From NCBI GenBank assembly GCA_030550175.1, contig JAUQPW010000062.1, forward strand, positions 1-33,137: a DNA stretch of 33,137 nucleotides. Reading direction: 5' to 3'. The position numbers and the translations under genes were made by a program. Below are positions 8,850 to 18,400 of this stretch, in pieces (position 1 is the first letter of the stretch; each line of letters starts with the position of its first letter). The notes under the pieces are model-generated. The model was not told where the DNA came from. It worked only from the letters and a program-made list of their open reading frames with translations, and made no database searches. The stretch is from a bacterium. GTDB lineage: Bacteria > Moduliflexota > Moduliflexia > Moduliflexales > JAUQPW01.

Positions 8850-9632
8850 TTATATTGTCCTTACTGAACGCTTTATAAATACCTCCAACTCCCGATTGAA
8901 CTCGTCAGGTTTTTCCAACATCACCATATGCCCGGCACCTTCTATAAGTTTCAGAGAAGAGACCGATATCTGCTCGTGGAGATACCGGGAATATTTAACC
9001 GGGGTTAAACGATCTACCTTCCCACACAGGATAAGCGTCGGAAGGGTAATATGGTGAACCTTTTCCATCAAGTCAAACCGATTACAGGCGGCAAAGTCTC
9101 CATAAAGTACCTCAGGGGAATTTCGCAGGAGCTGCTCCTGGGTCTGGATGATAAGATCTGTTGGGGCTTCGGGTCCAAAGCCGTAATCACAGATTGTTAC
9201 CACAACTTCCTGAAAATGGTCTTTAATTCGATTTAGAATTTCCGGGGAAACCCGAAGCCTGGCGCCGGTACTTACCAAAACGATACTTTTAAATCGATCT
9301 GGATAGGATAAGGCTAAGTGCTGGGTAATGGCACCTCCCATGGAATGACCGACCAGCGTTATAGAGGCAAGATCTAAAGCATCTAAGAGATTTTTTACGA
9401 TTTCTACATATTCTGTAATGGAAGTTGCACCGGAGCCCCTGGATTGGCCATGTCCCGGGAGTTCAGGTATATAAATGTCGGTTTTTTCTTTGAAATAATT
9501 CAACTGATTCAGCCACACGGTAGAATCCCCACCGGCCCCATGGATGAACACCAGAGCAGGTAAATCTTTTTTTTGACTTCCTTCCCGAACAGAGTAAAGT
9601 ATGTTTATGCCTTTTAGAGTCAGAAAATTCAT
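8850..9632 (-). CDS. Alpha/beta-fold hydrolase
   Basis: This 260-residue protein has the usual size for a single-domain alpha/beta hydrolase. The oxyanion segment is FIHGAGGDSTVW (about 30-40), the nucleophile elbow is VGHSMGG with Ser97, the acid is Asp207 in LCGKVDRLTP, and the base is His235 in GAGHMVMLEKP. The triad is thus complete. There is no signal peptide, so it should be cytoplasmic. Such proteins include esterases, haloperoxidase-like and C-C bond hydrolases; sequence alone does not choose among them. It stands alone, convergent with oppF. Confidence 0.88.
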   Translation of the reverse strand: MNFLTLKGINILYSVREGSQKKDLPALVFIHGAGGDSTVWLNQLNYFKEKTDIYIPELPGHGQSRGSGATSITEYVEIVKNLLDALDLASITLVGHSMGGAITQHLALSYPDRFKSIVLVSTGARLRVSPEILNRIKDHFQEVVVTICDYGFGPEAPTDLIIQTQEQLLRNSPEVLYGDFAACNRFDLMEKVHHITLPTLILCGKVDRLTPVKYSRYLHEQISVSSLKLIEGAGHMVMLEKPDEFNRELEVFIKRSVRTI

Positions 9633-10197
9633 CCTTCTCTCTCCTCTTATGGGTTATACCATTCCCCCTTTGAAAACTTGTATAAACCGTAGGGATAGTT
9701 CTTTAGGGTTGCCCCCTGGGCATCAGGTTAAGGACCAGGCATGGGATCTGGATATCCCTAATTCCCATACGCGCCAGGATAAGAAGGTTAACCCCGGCGG
9801 GGCGACCTGTTTAACAGGATGTGGCTAAGGAGCCTGAAAAAATTCTGAATCCTGAATCCCCCGACTCGCGTCGAGGGCTACCAACCATTCGCCCCTGACG
9901 GGGCTTTTCAGCTTATCCCGGCGTCTATGGGGGAAGGTAGGTGTTCAGGCCGAAAAGAAGGCTTTTCCCTTTCTGAGCTTGATGCGTATGGGGTTACCCT
10001 CACCCTTACACCGCGATGAGTCAGGAGCATTTTCACATTAAATGGTTAGGAAATATTCCTGATTCCTCAGGATCCTATAGACTATAAAAAATATGGGAGG
10101 TAAATTTTTTACTTGCAAATTTTTTAAGCTATGTTAGAAATATTTTTCTGATAGACTTTGGGAAGAATGTAAATCCGTGAAGGGGAGGTGGTCCTGT
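9633..10197. other. Non-coding gap before the acyl-CoA ligase, with small hairpins
   Basis: No gene is supported in these 565 bp. GCCCC/GGGGC (9891-9895 and 9900-9904, loop TGAC) followed by TTTT resembles a short terminator on the plus strand, but no plus-strand gene precedes it. The words TTCTGAATCC and TGAATCCC stand side by side near 9841-9860. I recognise no riboswitch. Confidence 0.5.
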
Positions 10198-12531
10198 ATG
10201 ACATTAGGTGAGATGCTAGAGCGAAGTGCAGGTCAATTTCCAGATAAAACTGCGTTGGTCTATAAAGGTCTGCGTATTTCATATCGTGAGTTAAATGCGA
10301 GGGCCAATAAACTGGCCAGGGCTTTGGTAGCTCTTGGAATAAAAGCCGGGGAAGACAAAGTCGGGATATTATTACCCAACTGCACGGAGTTTGTCATCAG
10401 CATGTTTGGGGTTTTTAAATCCGGGGCGGCAGTTGTTCCCCTGAATATCCTTTTGAAGGGAGATGAACTGGCCTATATTATTGATCACTCAGATAGTAAG
10501 ATTATTATCACAGGCCCTCCTTATGACCAGCTCTTGAGTCTCATCCTACCTAAACTTCCTCAACTGAAAGAAGTGATTAGTTTAAGTGATGAAGGGGATT
10601 ACCTCTCGTTTTCCGAGATCCTGGAACAGGAGTCCGGTGAGAATTACAAACCCGATATTGGATTAGAGGATATTGCAGCCATTTATTATACTTCCGGTAC
10701 AACCGGTCTTCCAAAGGGGGCCATGTTGACCCATGTCAATCTTCTAACCAATGTGGTAGCCATTGGTAATGCACTCAATGCAAGCCGAAAGGATATCCCC
10801 CTTTGTTGTGTTCCTATGTTTCACGCCCTGGCCGTTACCGGAACGGTTTTAACCCCTATTTTTGGGGGAATGACCCTGGTCATTCTGGATCATTTCCTTC
10901 CTCAACCGGTTCTTCAGACGATTCAAGACGAGAAGGTAACCATATTTGTAGGTGTTCCCACCATGTATGCCATCCTGGCAAACATGCCTAATTTAAGTCG
11001 ATACGATCTGAGTTCCTTACGACTTTGCTTCTGTGGCGGTGCTCCTTTAACCAAAGCCATTGTAGAGAAGTTTGAATCTAAGTTTCCGGCCAAGATCTAT
11101 GAAGGCTATGGCCTTTCAGAAACCTCTCCCCTGGTTTCGGTAAATCCTCTCCATAAGCGGAAAATCGGATCTATCGGTAAGGTTGTCTCCCGGGTCGAGT
11201 GGAAACTCGTGGATGAGAAAGGTCAGGAAGTTCCTCCCGGTGAAGTAGGGGAAATTATCGTCCGGGGTATGAATGTTATGAAAGGGTATTATAAAGATCC
11301 GGAAGCAACCCGTAAAGCGATTCGCGATGGTTGGCTTTATACCGGGGATATGGGTCGCATGGACTCAGAAGGATATGTTTACATTGTAGATCGCAAGAAG
11401 GATATGATTATTGTAGGGGGTGAAAACGTATATCCTCGGGAAATAGAAGAAATCCTCTCGACCTACCCCGGGGTTTTAGAAGTTGCCGTAATTGGTATTC
11501 CAGATCCTGTGAAAGGGGAAATACCCAAAGCCTTTGTTGTTCCTAAGCCGGGTGCCAGGCTTGAGGAACAAAAGTTACTTGCTTTTTGCCGAGAAAAGTT
11601 GGCAGCTTTTAAAGCTCCCCGTTCGGTAGAAATCCTGGATGAACTTCCTAAGACGGCTACCGGGAAAATTTGGAAGCGTAAATTGCGGGACATGGAGGCC
11701 GGGATCGATGAAGATTCTCTGGATGAAGGGGAAATTGAAGAAGCAGAAGAAGGAGAGGAGGTTGCAGAATTATCTGCCGATGATCTGGAAGCCGTCGAAG
11801 AAGGAGAGGAGTTGGTGACAGACGAGGGAGAATTTGCAGAGATATCAGAAACGGAGCCAGAGCCGGACCTGTTTGATCAGGTGGAGAGAGAAACTAAAAA
11901 ATCCCAAAGTAAAGGGGGTTACGACCTGGCTTCAGCCATGTCCCAACTGGAACGAGGGGATACTCCACCAAAACTTTCCAGAGAGGGACAAGACCTGGCC
12001 ACCTTAATGGCCCAACTCGAGGGTAGATCCTCCAAACCGGTCACCGGAGAAACTTCCCCTCAACGAACTTTAGACTCCGGCCCGGGCTTATCTCAAAGTT
12101 CTACTTTAAGCCTGTCGAAGAACGGTAAAGTTGAGGAAGAGGCAGGAGAATTGGGATTATCGGGATTTAGTTATGAAGAAAAGCTTAAATACCTGGTTAC
12201 AACGACGCCTGGAGGTATGGCTGCAGGGGTTACGGGAGAGGACGGGATCGGAATAGCCTCTTTTAATACCAATCCAGACTTTGACCTTGCCGTTGCAGAT
12301 GCAGAACTGGCTTCCATGGTTTCTTTAGCGAAAAAAACCTCTGATAGCCTGGGAATAGGAAAACCTCAGGAGCTTATCTTTATGATGGAGCAAGCCACCA
12401 TTATTATTCGATTGATCGGAGATAAGTATTTCTTAGCGTTTACTGCAGAAACTAAAGAATTGAATCTAGGACTTGCCCGGGTACAAATGAACAAGGTTAT
12501 TCCTCTTTTTGAGAAGGAGCTTTATTTCTGA
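10198..12531 (+). CDS. Acyl-CoA ligase (AMP-forming) fused to an acidic linker and a C-terminal Roadblock/LC7-like domain
   Basis: Residues 1-500 of 777 are a complete ANL-family acyl-CoA synthetase: phosphate loop YTSGTTGLPKG (164-174), GYGLSE region (303-308), YTGD (381-384), hinge DRKKD (398-402) and catalytic Lys490 in PKTATGKIWKRKL. Known family chemistry: ATP-dependent activation of a carboxylate to acyl-AMP and then acyl-CoA. Residues 501-655 are a disordered, Glu-rich linker holding two copies of a motif (DLASAMSQLERG at 577-588, DLATLMAQLEGR at 599-610). Residues about 660-777 fit a Roadblock/LC7 (MglB-like) fold: a GxxxGVTGEDGIGIAS turn, an amphipathic helix, paired strands and a closing NLGLARVQMNKV helix. 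The ATG at 10198 is chosen because AGGGGAGG (10180-10187) lies at normal distance; an upstream in-frame GTG at 10177 would put that site inside the gene. The gene ends in TGA and overlaps the convergent TPR gene by 35 bp. The fatty acid and the Roadblock partner are unknown. Confidence 0.9.
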   Translation: MTLGEMLERSAGQFPDKTALVYKGLRISYRELNARANKLARALVALGIKAGEDKVGILLPNCTEFVISMFGVFKSGAAVVPLNILLKGDELAYIIDHSDSKIIITGPPYDQLLSLILPKLPQLKEVISLSDEGDYLSFSEILEQESGENYKPDIGLEDIAAIYYTSGTTGLPKGAMLTHVNLLTNVVAIGNALNASRKDIPLCCVPMFHALAVTGTVLTPIFGGMTLVILDHFLPQPVLQTIQDEKVTIFVGVPTMYAILANMPNLSRYDLSSLRLCFCGGAPLTKAIVEKFESKFPAKIYEGYGLSETSPLVSVNPLHKRKIGSIGKVVSRVEWKLVDEKGQEVPPGEVGEIIVRGMNVMKGYYKDPEATRKAIRDGWLYTGDMGRMDSEGYVYIVDRKKDMIIVGGENVYPREIEEILSTYPGVLEVAVIGIPDPVKGEIPKAFVVPKPGARLEEQKLLAFCREKLAAFKAPRSVEILDELPKTATGKIWKRKLRDMEAGIDEDSLDEGEIEEAEEGEEVAELSADDLEAVEEGEELVTDEGEFAEISETEPEPDLFDQVERETKKSQSKGGYDLASAMSQLERGDTPPKLSREGQDLATLMAQLEGRSSKPVTGETSPQRTLDSGPGLSQSSTLSLSKNGKVEEEAGELGLSGFSYEEKLKYLVTTTPGGMAAGVTGEDGIGIASFNTNPDFDLAVADAELASMVSLAKKTSDSLGIGKPQELIFMMEQATIIIRLIGDKYFLAFTAETKELNLGLARVQMNKVIPLFEKELYF

Positions 12532-13402
12532 TTCTTACTTCTTGAAGCAGTTGTTGTAAAGTTGGATTTTTCGGATCGAGTTTTTTAGCATACTCTAATT
12601 CCAACCGAACTTCCTCCCACTTCTCCATGCTGATGAGCAGAGTAATCATTTCTAGCCGGACGGAGAGATGATCTGGATAGATATTCAGGATGCGTCGAAG
12701 AGTTTTGACGGCTTTATCGGGTTGATTGAGCCTGATTTGAGCCTTGCTGATTTGATACAGAAGATCTTCTCGATGGGGTTGAAAGGCCAGAATTAAATTC
12801 CATTCATCGATGGCCTTTTGCCAGTTCGATTCTTTGGCGTACAGATATCCCAGTGCCTGGTGAGCTCCCAGGTAGTTGGGATTTAACTTAACCAGCTTCT
12901 GGAACACCACTTTAGCTTCTTCATTCTGGCCTTGCTCCAGATAAAGTCGCCCGAGATGATCCAAAGCTTCTGGACTTTGAGGGGCTAACTGAATAGACCG
13001 ATGAAAACACTCCTTAGCCCGTTCAAAATCTGACATGGCTTTATAGGCAATTCCCATATTTAAATAGAGAGCCGGACTGGCCTCTGAATTCATTTTTTCC
13101 AGTTTTCTGTAAATTCCTAAAGCTTGTGCAGGTTGATTGAGCGCCAGGTAAACGTTGGCCAGGGCAAAGTGATACTGAATATTCTGCCCGTTCAGCTCTA
13201 CAGCCTTTGTTAAATGGGAAAGAGCCTGTTCCCAATGACCGTTCTTATAATATAACGTGCCGATCTCATAATGTGCCGGAGAGAAATCAGGATCGATCTC
13301 CAGGCATTGTTGGAAGTATTGGAGAGCACGTAACCAGTTTCCTGAACGGGAAACGTTAAGACCCTTTAGATAAAGGCGTTGTGTTTGTTTTTCTATTTCC
13401 AT
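12497..13402 (-). CDS. Tetratricopeptide repeat protein
   Basis: This 301-residue protein consists almost entirely of about eight 34-residue TPR units, beginning near residue 8 (for example ALQYFQQCLEIDPDFSPAHY, then ALSHLTKAVELNGQNIQYHF). There is no signal peptide or membrane segment and no enzymatic domain, so it is probably a cytoplasmic scaffold for protein-protein contacts. It is convergent with the ligase-Roadblock gene and shares 35 bp with its 3' end. A functional link with that fusion is possible but is only a neighbourhood inference. A palindromic repeat (13411-13445) lies just upstream. Confidence 0.88.
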   Translation of the reverse strand: MEIEKQTQRLYLKGLNVSRSGNWLRALQYFQQCLEIDPDFSPAHYEIGTLYYKNGHWEQALSHLTKAVELNGQNIQYHFALANVYLALNQPAQALGIYRKLEKMNSEASPALYLNMGIAYKAMSDFERAKECFHRSIQLAPQSPEALDHLGRLYLEQGQNEEAKVVFQKLVKLNPNYLGAHQALGYLYAKESNWQKAIDEWNLILAFQPHREDLLYQISKAQIRLNQPDKAVKTLRRILNIYPDHLSVRLEMITLLISMEKWEEVRLELEYAKKLDPKNPTLQQLLQEVRIRNKAPSQKEE

Positions 13403-13410
13403 TCCCCTCT

Positions 13411-13445
13411 TCCCTGACTCTCCCCTTTACAAGAAAGGTCAGGGG
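13411..13445. repeat. Palindromic G/C-rich repeat between the TPR gene and the reductase remnant
   Basis: CCCTGA (13412-13417) pairs with TCAGGG (13439-13444), and inner CCTTT (13424-13428) pairs with AAAGG (13434-13438). The core TCCCTGACTCTCCCC resembles TCCCTGACCCCTCTCCC inside the MITE-like element near 29230. It may act as a terminator or be a small repeated palindrome. Confidence 0.5.
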
Positions 13446-13490
13446 AATTCTGTTAACCTTCCAGATGGTATTGAAGGACCAACGAACCTC

Positions 13491-13770
13491 TTACCCCTGT
13501 CCAATCCAGTGGGGTTTGGCGATGGCTTTCCAGCGTGTACGGATTGCTTCGAATTGTTTTGGGTCCAGGAGTCCGGCGGCCAGTAACTCTGCATTTTGAT
13601 GCCAGCGCTCGGGCTTGGTGGTGCCCACAATGGCCGTTGCGACCCCTTCTACACTGAGGGTGAATCGCAGGGCTATCCCAATGGGGAACATTATCATAAC
13701 CAATTTCAGATCCGCCAAAGCCAAGGATACTGACCTGCATCCCGGTTTTTCCGAGGGTCCGTTTTTCCAT
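13491..13770 (-). pseudogene. Aldo/keto reductase remnant with internal deletion and frameshift
   Basis: The start is intact: AAAGGAG followed by ATG at 13770 and the typical first 27 or so residues (MEKRTLGKTGMQVSILGFGG, then SEIGYDNV). Immediately after, in another frame, comes the family C-terminus (PIGIALRFTLSVEGVATAIV, then GTTKPERWHQNAELL) ending at the TAA at 13491. Full-length relatives are about 300-330 residues, so some 220 residues of the barrel, including the catalytic Tyr/Lys/His region, are missing at one junction near 13690-13700. No function can remain. Confidence 0.85.
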
Positions 13771-13913
13771 GATTCTGCTCCTTTCTTTATCTCAAAACCA
13801 CCTACAGACCCTTATCCAGGGGTTTACCACTTTCCAGCTTTATTTTCAATCTCCCTGCCGATGTTTTTATCATCCTCCTCGGTTCATTGAAAACCGGTTC
13901 GACTCTTTCTAAC

Positions 13914-15332
13914 TCATTTCTTTTCCTCTTTTTTGAGGGCTACAGCCTGTACCTTCATGCCTTCTTGCAGGTCATCGGTTGCGTCTAAAATGACCGTTTC
14001 ATTGGCTCCAAGGCCAGAAATAATTTCCAACTGAGTTCCATAGTCCCGTCCTATGGTGACTTTTTGGTAATGCACGGTCTGATCTTTGGTAACGGTGGCG
14101 ACATGGGTACCTTCCGGGCGAATCACCAAGGCATTACCGGGTACCAAGACCGGAGGATTAGAGCGGGTGATCGTAAACTTAACCTGCGCATACATCCCCG
14201 GTAGAAGCAGGTTATCTTCATTGGTTACTCGTACTTCTGTGAGCAACGTACGGGAGGTTGGGTCCAGGGCACCGGCCGTACTGACCACCTTACCTGTAAA
14301 GGTCTTTTGCGGGAATTCCTGCACCGAGATCTGTGCAGGTTGATTGGGTTGAATGGCATTTACAAAAGTTTGTGGCACATTTACATAAATCCGTAAAACG
14401 TCGCTTTGTGCAATCTTAAACAGGGCCTGATTATTCGTACCGGTACCTACCGTAATCAGGGCTCCCACATCTACATAACGGGCCGTAATGGTTCCGGCAA
14501 AGGGAGCCGTTACTTTTTGAAAAGATTGTAATGTCAAGAGACGCTGGACACTAGCCTGGCTGGCATCCACGCGAGCCTGGGCTGCATTCACATTCGCCTG
14601 GGCTGCATGGATAGTGGCCTGGGCTGCCTCGGCATTGGCTTGAGCAGCATCAAAGGCAGCCTGTTTTTCATCGACTTCTTGATAGGATACCAGGGCTTGC
14701 TGCCCGAGTTGTTTCCAGCGTTGAAGGGTTTTACGGGAAAATTCTAAAGCAGCTTGGGCCTGTTGTAACTTTGCACGTTCTTGTTGCAGGTTTGCACGTT
14801 CTTGTTGCAACGCTGCCTTAGCCTGGGCTAAATTCGCCCGAGCCTGGGCTAAATCCTGATCCACCTCCGGGGATTCAATCTCAGCAAGCAGTTGACCTGC
14901 CTGGACCCGGTCCCCAATGTCTACAAACCTTTTCTTTAAATATCCGGTAGCTCTGGCATAAATGGGGGTTTCCTGGCTGGCTTGAATGTTACCGGGTAGG
15001 ACTAAATCTACTGTTGCGGGAGCCTGTTGAGCTGTAACTACGCTAACAATAGGAACGTCGGTTTTTAAAGCCTCTACGGCGGCCGTTAACTCGGCCTGTC
15101 GGTGCATTCTGGGTAAAATACCTAAGGTCAATAAACCTGCCAATGTCATCGCTATTATAGCGACAACCAGAAGAAAACGGGACAAACCGCCGCGTTTACC
15201 CACTTCAGGGACCGGTTCTTCCAGAATATACGGTGCCTGAAGTTGTTGGGTATCTATGGGTGAGATCTCAGAATGGGACTCCGATGTCGAGTTTATAGGT
15301 AACTGTAAAGATTCATGGAGTTTAGAATCCAT
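13914..15332 (-). CDS. RND efflux periplasmic adaptor subunit (membrane fusion protein)
   Basis: This 472-residue protein has a cytoplasmic N-terminal tail of about 50 residues, one membrane anchor (51-73), a first lipoyl half (115-155), a long Ala/Gln/Glu-rich coiled-coil hairpin (156-268, with repeated AQANLQQERA-like heptads), a second lipoyl half (270-310, VTAPFAGTITARYVDVG), then beta-barrel and membrane-proximal domains. Known role: it bridges the inner-membrane RND pump and an outer-membrane TolC-type channel. It follows the pump gene by 87 bp on the same strand; adaptor after pump is the less common order. No outer-membrane factor is in the window, so a TolC encoded elsewhere must be used. 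It lacks the usual lipoprotein signal. Confidence 0.93.
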   Translation of the reverse strand: MDSKLHESLQLPINSTSESHSEISPIDTQQLQAPYILEEPVPEVGKRGGLSRFLLVVAIIAMTLAGLLTLGILPRMHRQAELTAAVEALKTDVPIVSVVTAQQAPATVDLVLPGNIQASQETPIYARATGYLKKRFVDIGDRVQAGQLLAEIESPEVDQDLAQARANLAQAKAALQQERANLQQERAKLQQAQAALEFSRKTLQRWKQLGQQALVSYQEVDEKQAAFDAAQANAEAAQATIHAAQANVNAAQARVDASQASVQRLLTLQSFQKVTAPFAGTITARYVDVGALITVGTGTNNQALFKIAQSDVLRIYVNVPQTFVNAIQPNQPAQISVQEFPQKTFTGKVVSTAGALDPTSRTLLTEVRVTNEDNLLLPGMYAQVKFTITRSNPPVLVPGNALVIRPEGTHVATVTKDQTVHYQKVTIGRDYGTQLEIISGLGANETVILDATDDLQEGMKVQAVALKKEEKK

Positions 15333-15419
15333 AAGGATTTGTTTCCTATCAGCCTATGATGGTAACGACTTTAGTTATTCTTCCATTTGGAGAAGGCTAA
15401 AGCCATTACCATTTCTTTG

Positions 15420-18400
15420 CTAATTTAATTGAGGACTCCTATCCAGGGTTGAAGTCTTCTCTCTATATAAAGCTAATTCCTCTATATCGACGTGACGAGG
15501 TTGTTTACGCCGCAGGATGCTATAAACGATGGGTACAAAGAAAAGGGTCGCGAAGGTAGCGACCGTCAGCCCGCCAATGACCGCTCGACCCAGGGGCGCA
15601 TTCTGTTCCCCACCTTCACCGAGACCCAGGGACATGGGTAACATCCCGATGATCATAGCCAGGGCCGTCATCAAAACCGGACGAAGTCGCGTATATCCGG
15701 CAGCTAAAGCGGCTTGAACGGCATCTTTTCCGGCCTGCCGTTGCTCATTGGCAAAGGTTACCAGCAGAATACTATTGGCCGTTGCAACCCCAATGCTCAT
15801 CATGGCTCCCATTAAAGAAGGGACATTAAAGGTGGTTTGGGTAACAAATAGCATCCACAGGATACCCGAAAGGGCACCCGGTAACGCCATGATAATAATG
15901 AAGGGATCAAGCCAGGATTGAAAGTTTATGACCATTAGGCAATAAACCAGTATAATGGCAAATAACACCCCTCCAGCCAGACCTAAAAATGCGGATCTCA
16001 TACTCTCCACCTGGCCGCGTACCACCAGGAAACTACCGGTTGGAAGCTTGGGTTTAAATTCTTCGATAATCTGATCGATCTCACGGGCAACACTCCCCAG
16101 ATCTCGATCTTGAACATTGGCATAAATATCAAAAACCGGTTGTACATTGTAATGATTTATCACTGCAACCGATTTGCGTCGCTCCACGGTAGCCAGATTG
16201 CTGAGAAGTTGAGGGGAGTTCTGACCGGTTGTAGTGATGGGAGTAGCCTGAAGGGCATCCATAGAATCCATTTTATACTGAGGGATCTGCACGGCCACGG
16301 TATACGTTACGCCACTTTGAGGACTTAACCAAAAGTTTGGAGATACCAGACTACTTGAGCTTAAAGAGATGAGTAAATTATTTGCCACATCCCGCTGGGT
16401 GAGCCCTATTTGAGCAGCTCGGGTCCGATCTACATTAACCCGCAGCTCCGGTGCATCCACGATTTGATGGAGATGTACATCCACTGCACCTGGAATATTG
16501 GCGACTCGAGCTTCAATTTGTTTGGCAATTTCATAGTTTTTGGGGTTACGACCAACCACCTGAATATCAATGGGTGCCGGTAAACCAAAGTTCAGAATCT
16601 GGGTGACAATATCAGAAGGTTGGAAAAAGAAAGTCAGATGGGGAAACTCCTTTCTAAGTCTCTGACGCAACTGTTTGATATATTCATCGGTTGGGCCATG
16701 TCGATGGCTTTTGAGTGCAACCAAAATTTCCCCATCACTGGGGCCTACGGTGGCGGTATCGCTAAAGGCCAGATTAACCCCACCCACCGGTAAACCGATA
16801 TTATCGAGAATGAGTTCCAACTCATCGGCCGGGATGACATCCCGAATGGTATTCTCAACCTGGTGGAAAATACGTTCGGTCTCCTCGATTCGTGTCCCGG
16901 TAGGGGCTCTTACATGCAGACGGAACTGACCTGCATCGACTTTTGGGAAAAAGTCTTGCCCGATGAATGGAATCAAAGCCATAGAACTTACAAAAAAAGT
17001 AATAAACAAAATAAAAACCACCAGCCGGTGACTCAGGGTCCAGGCGAGGCTGTTCCAATATCCATTGCGAAACTTCTCAAATTGGCGGTTAAATGCATAG
17101 TGGAGTCTCCAGATAAGATTACGGGAAGTGGTCGGATGTCCATTGTCACTCTCGATCTGATGATGGCGCAATTCTCCGGGAAGCAGGTACTTCACCAGGG
17201 TGGGTACCAGAGTCCGTGAAAGTAAGTAGGAGGCCAGCATGGCAAAAACCACGGCCATAGCCAAAGGGGTAAATAGCGATTGAATAGCACCTGTCAGGAA
17301 AAATACCGGTACAAAGACAATACAAATGGATAACGTCGAGACAAACGCCGGCGTTGCAATCTGTTGGGCCCCATCCAGGATGGCCTGGATAAGAGGCTTG
17401 CGTTGCCTTAGATTACGGTGGATGTTTTCAATCTCAACTGTTGCGTCATCCACTAAAATCCCGACGGCCAGGGCAAGTCCACCTAAGGTCATGATGTTGA
17501 GGGTCTGACCAAGAAAACTCAGTACAATAATAGAGCATAAAATCGAGAGGGGGATTGAAATGGCTACAACAAGAGTACTTCGCCAGCTACCGAGAAATAA
17601 AAGGATCATCAAAGCCGTCAGGCAAGCAGCAATAATCGCTTCTTTGACAACGGCATCGATAGCAGCCCGTACAAAAATGGATTGGTCAAAGAGATATTTT
17701 AACTCCAGTTCAGGGGGCAGGGTTGCCTGAATGCTGGGGAGTCTTTGCTTAACCCGATTTACAATATCCAGGGTTGAAGCTCCTCCACTTTTTAGAATGG
17801 TAAGGAGGGAAGATCGTCGCCCGTTCTGATTTACAATATTGGTTTGTACGGCAAAACCATCCCGCACCTGGGCTACATCGCGAATATAAATAGTGGCGCC
17901 GTTAACTTGCTTGATCGGCAAATTGTTGAGGGCATCGACCACCTCTGGACTACTGTTAAGCCGAATGCTATACTCGCGTTCCCCCATTTTTGCATTCCCG
18001 GCAGGCATAATCAGATTTTGCGCATTGATGGCAGCTACAACATCCATAGCAGAAAGACCCTTAGCCATAAGGGCCTGGGGGTCTATATCCACCATGATCT
18101 GTCGGGGCTTACCTCCATAAGGGAGAGGAACCGAAGCCCCTTGAACAGTCGCCAACTGGGTACGAATAAAGTTAAATCCATAATCATAAAGTTGCTGCTC
18201 TGACAACGTTTTGCTTCCGACTCCAATTTGCAGAATAGGCACATTCGAAGCACTGTATCGGATAATCAAAGGTGGTTGCATACCGGGGGGCATTACCCGT
18301 AAGACCGTTTGTGAAATGGAAGTCATTTGAGCGACTGCGGCTTCAATTTTGGCCCTGGGATGAAAGAATACCTTGATAACGCTCACACCGTTCATGGATT

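Noticed and set aside
9891..9908. GCCCC/GGGGC hairpin with TTTT as a terminator
   Set aside because: No plus-strand gene or recognisable RNA precedes it within several hundred bases; kept only as a note in the gap entry.
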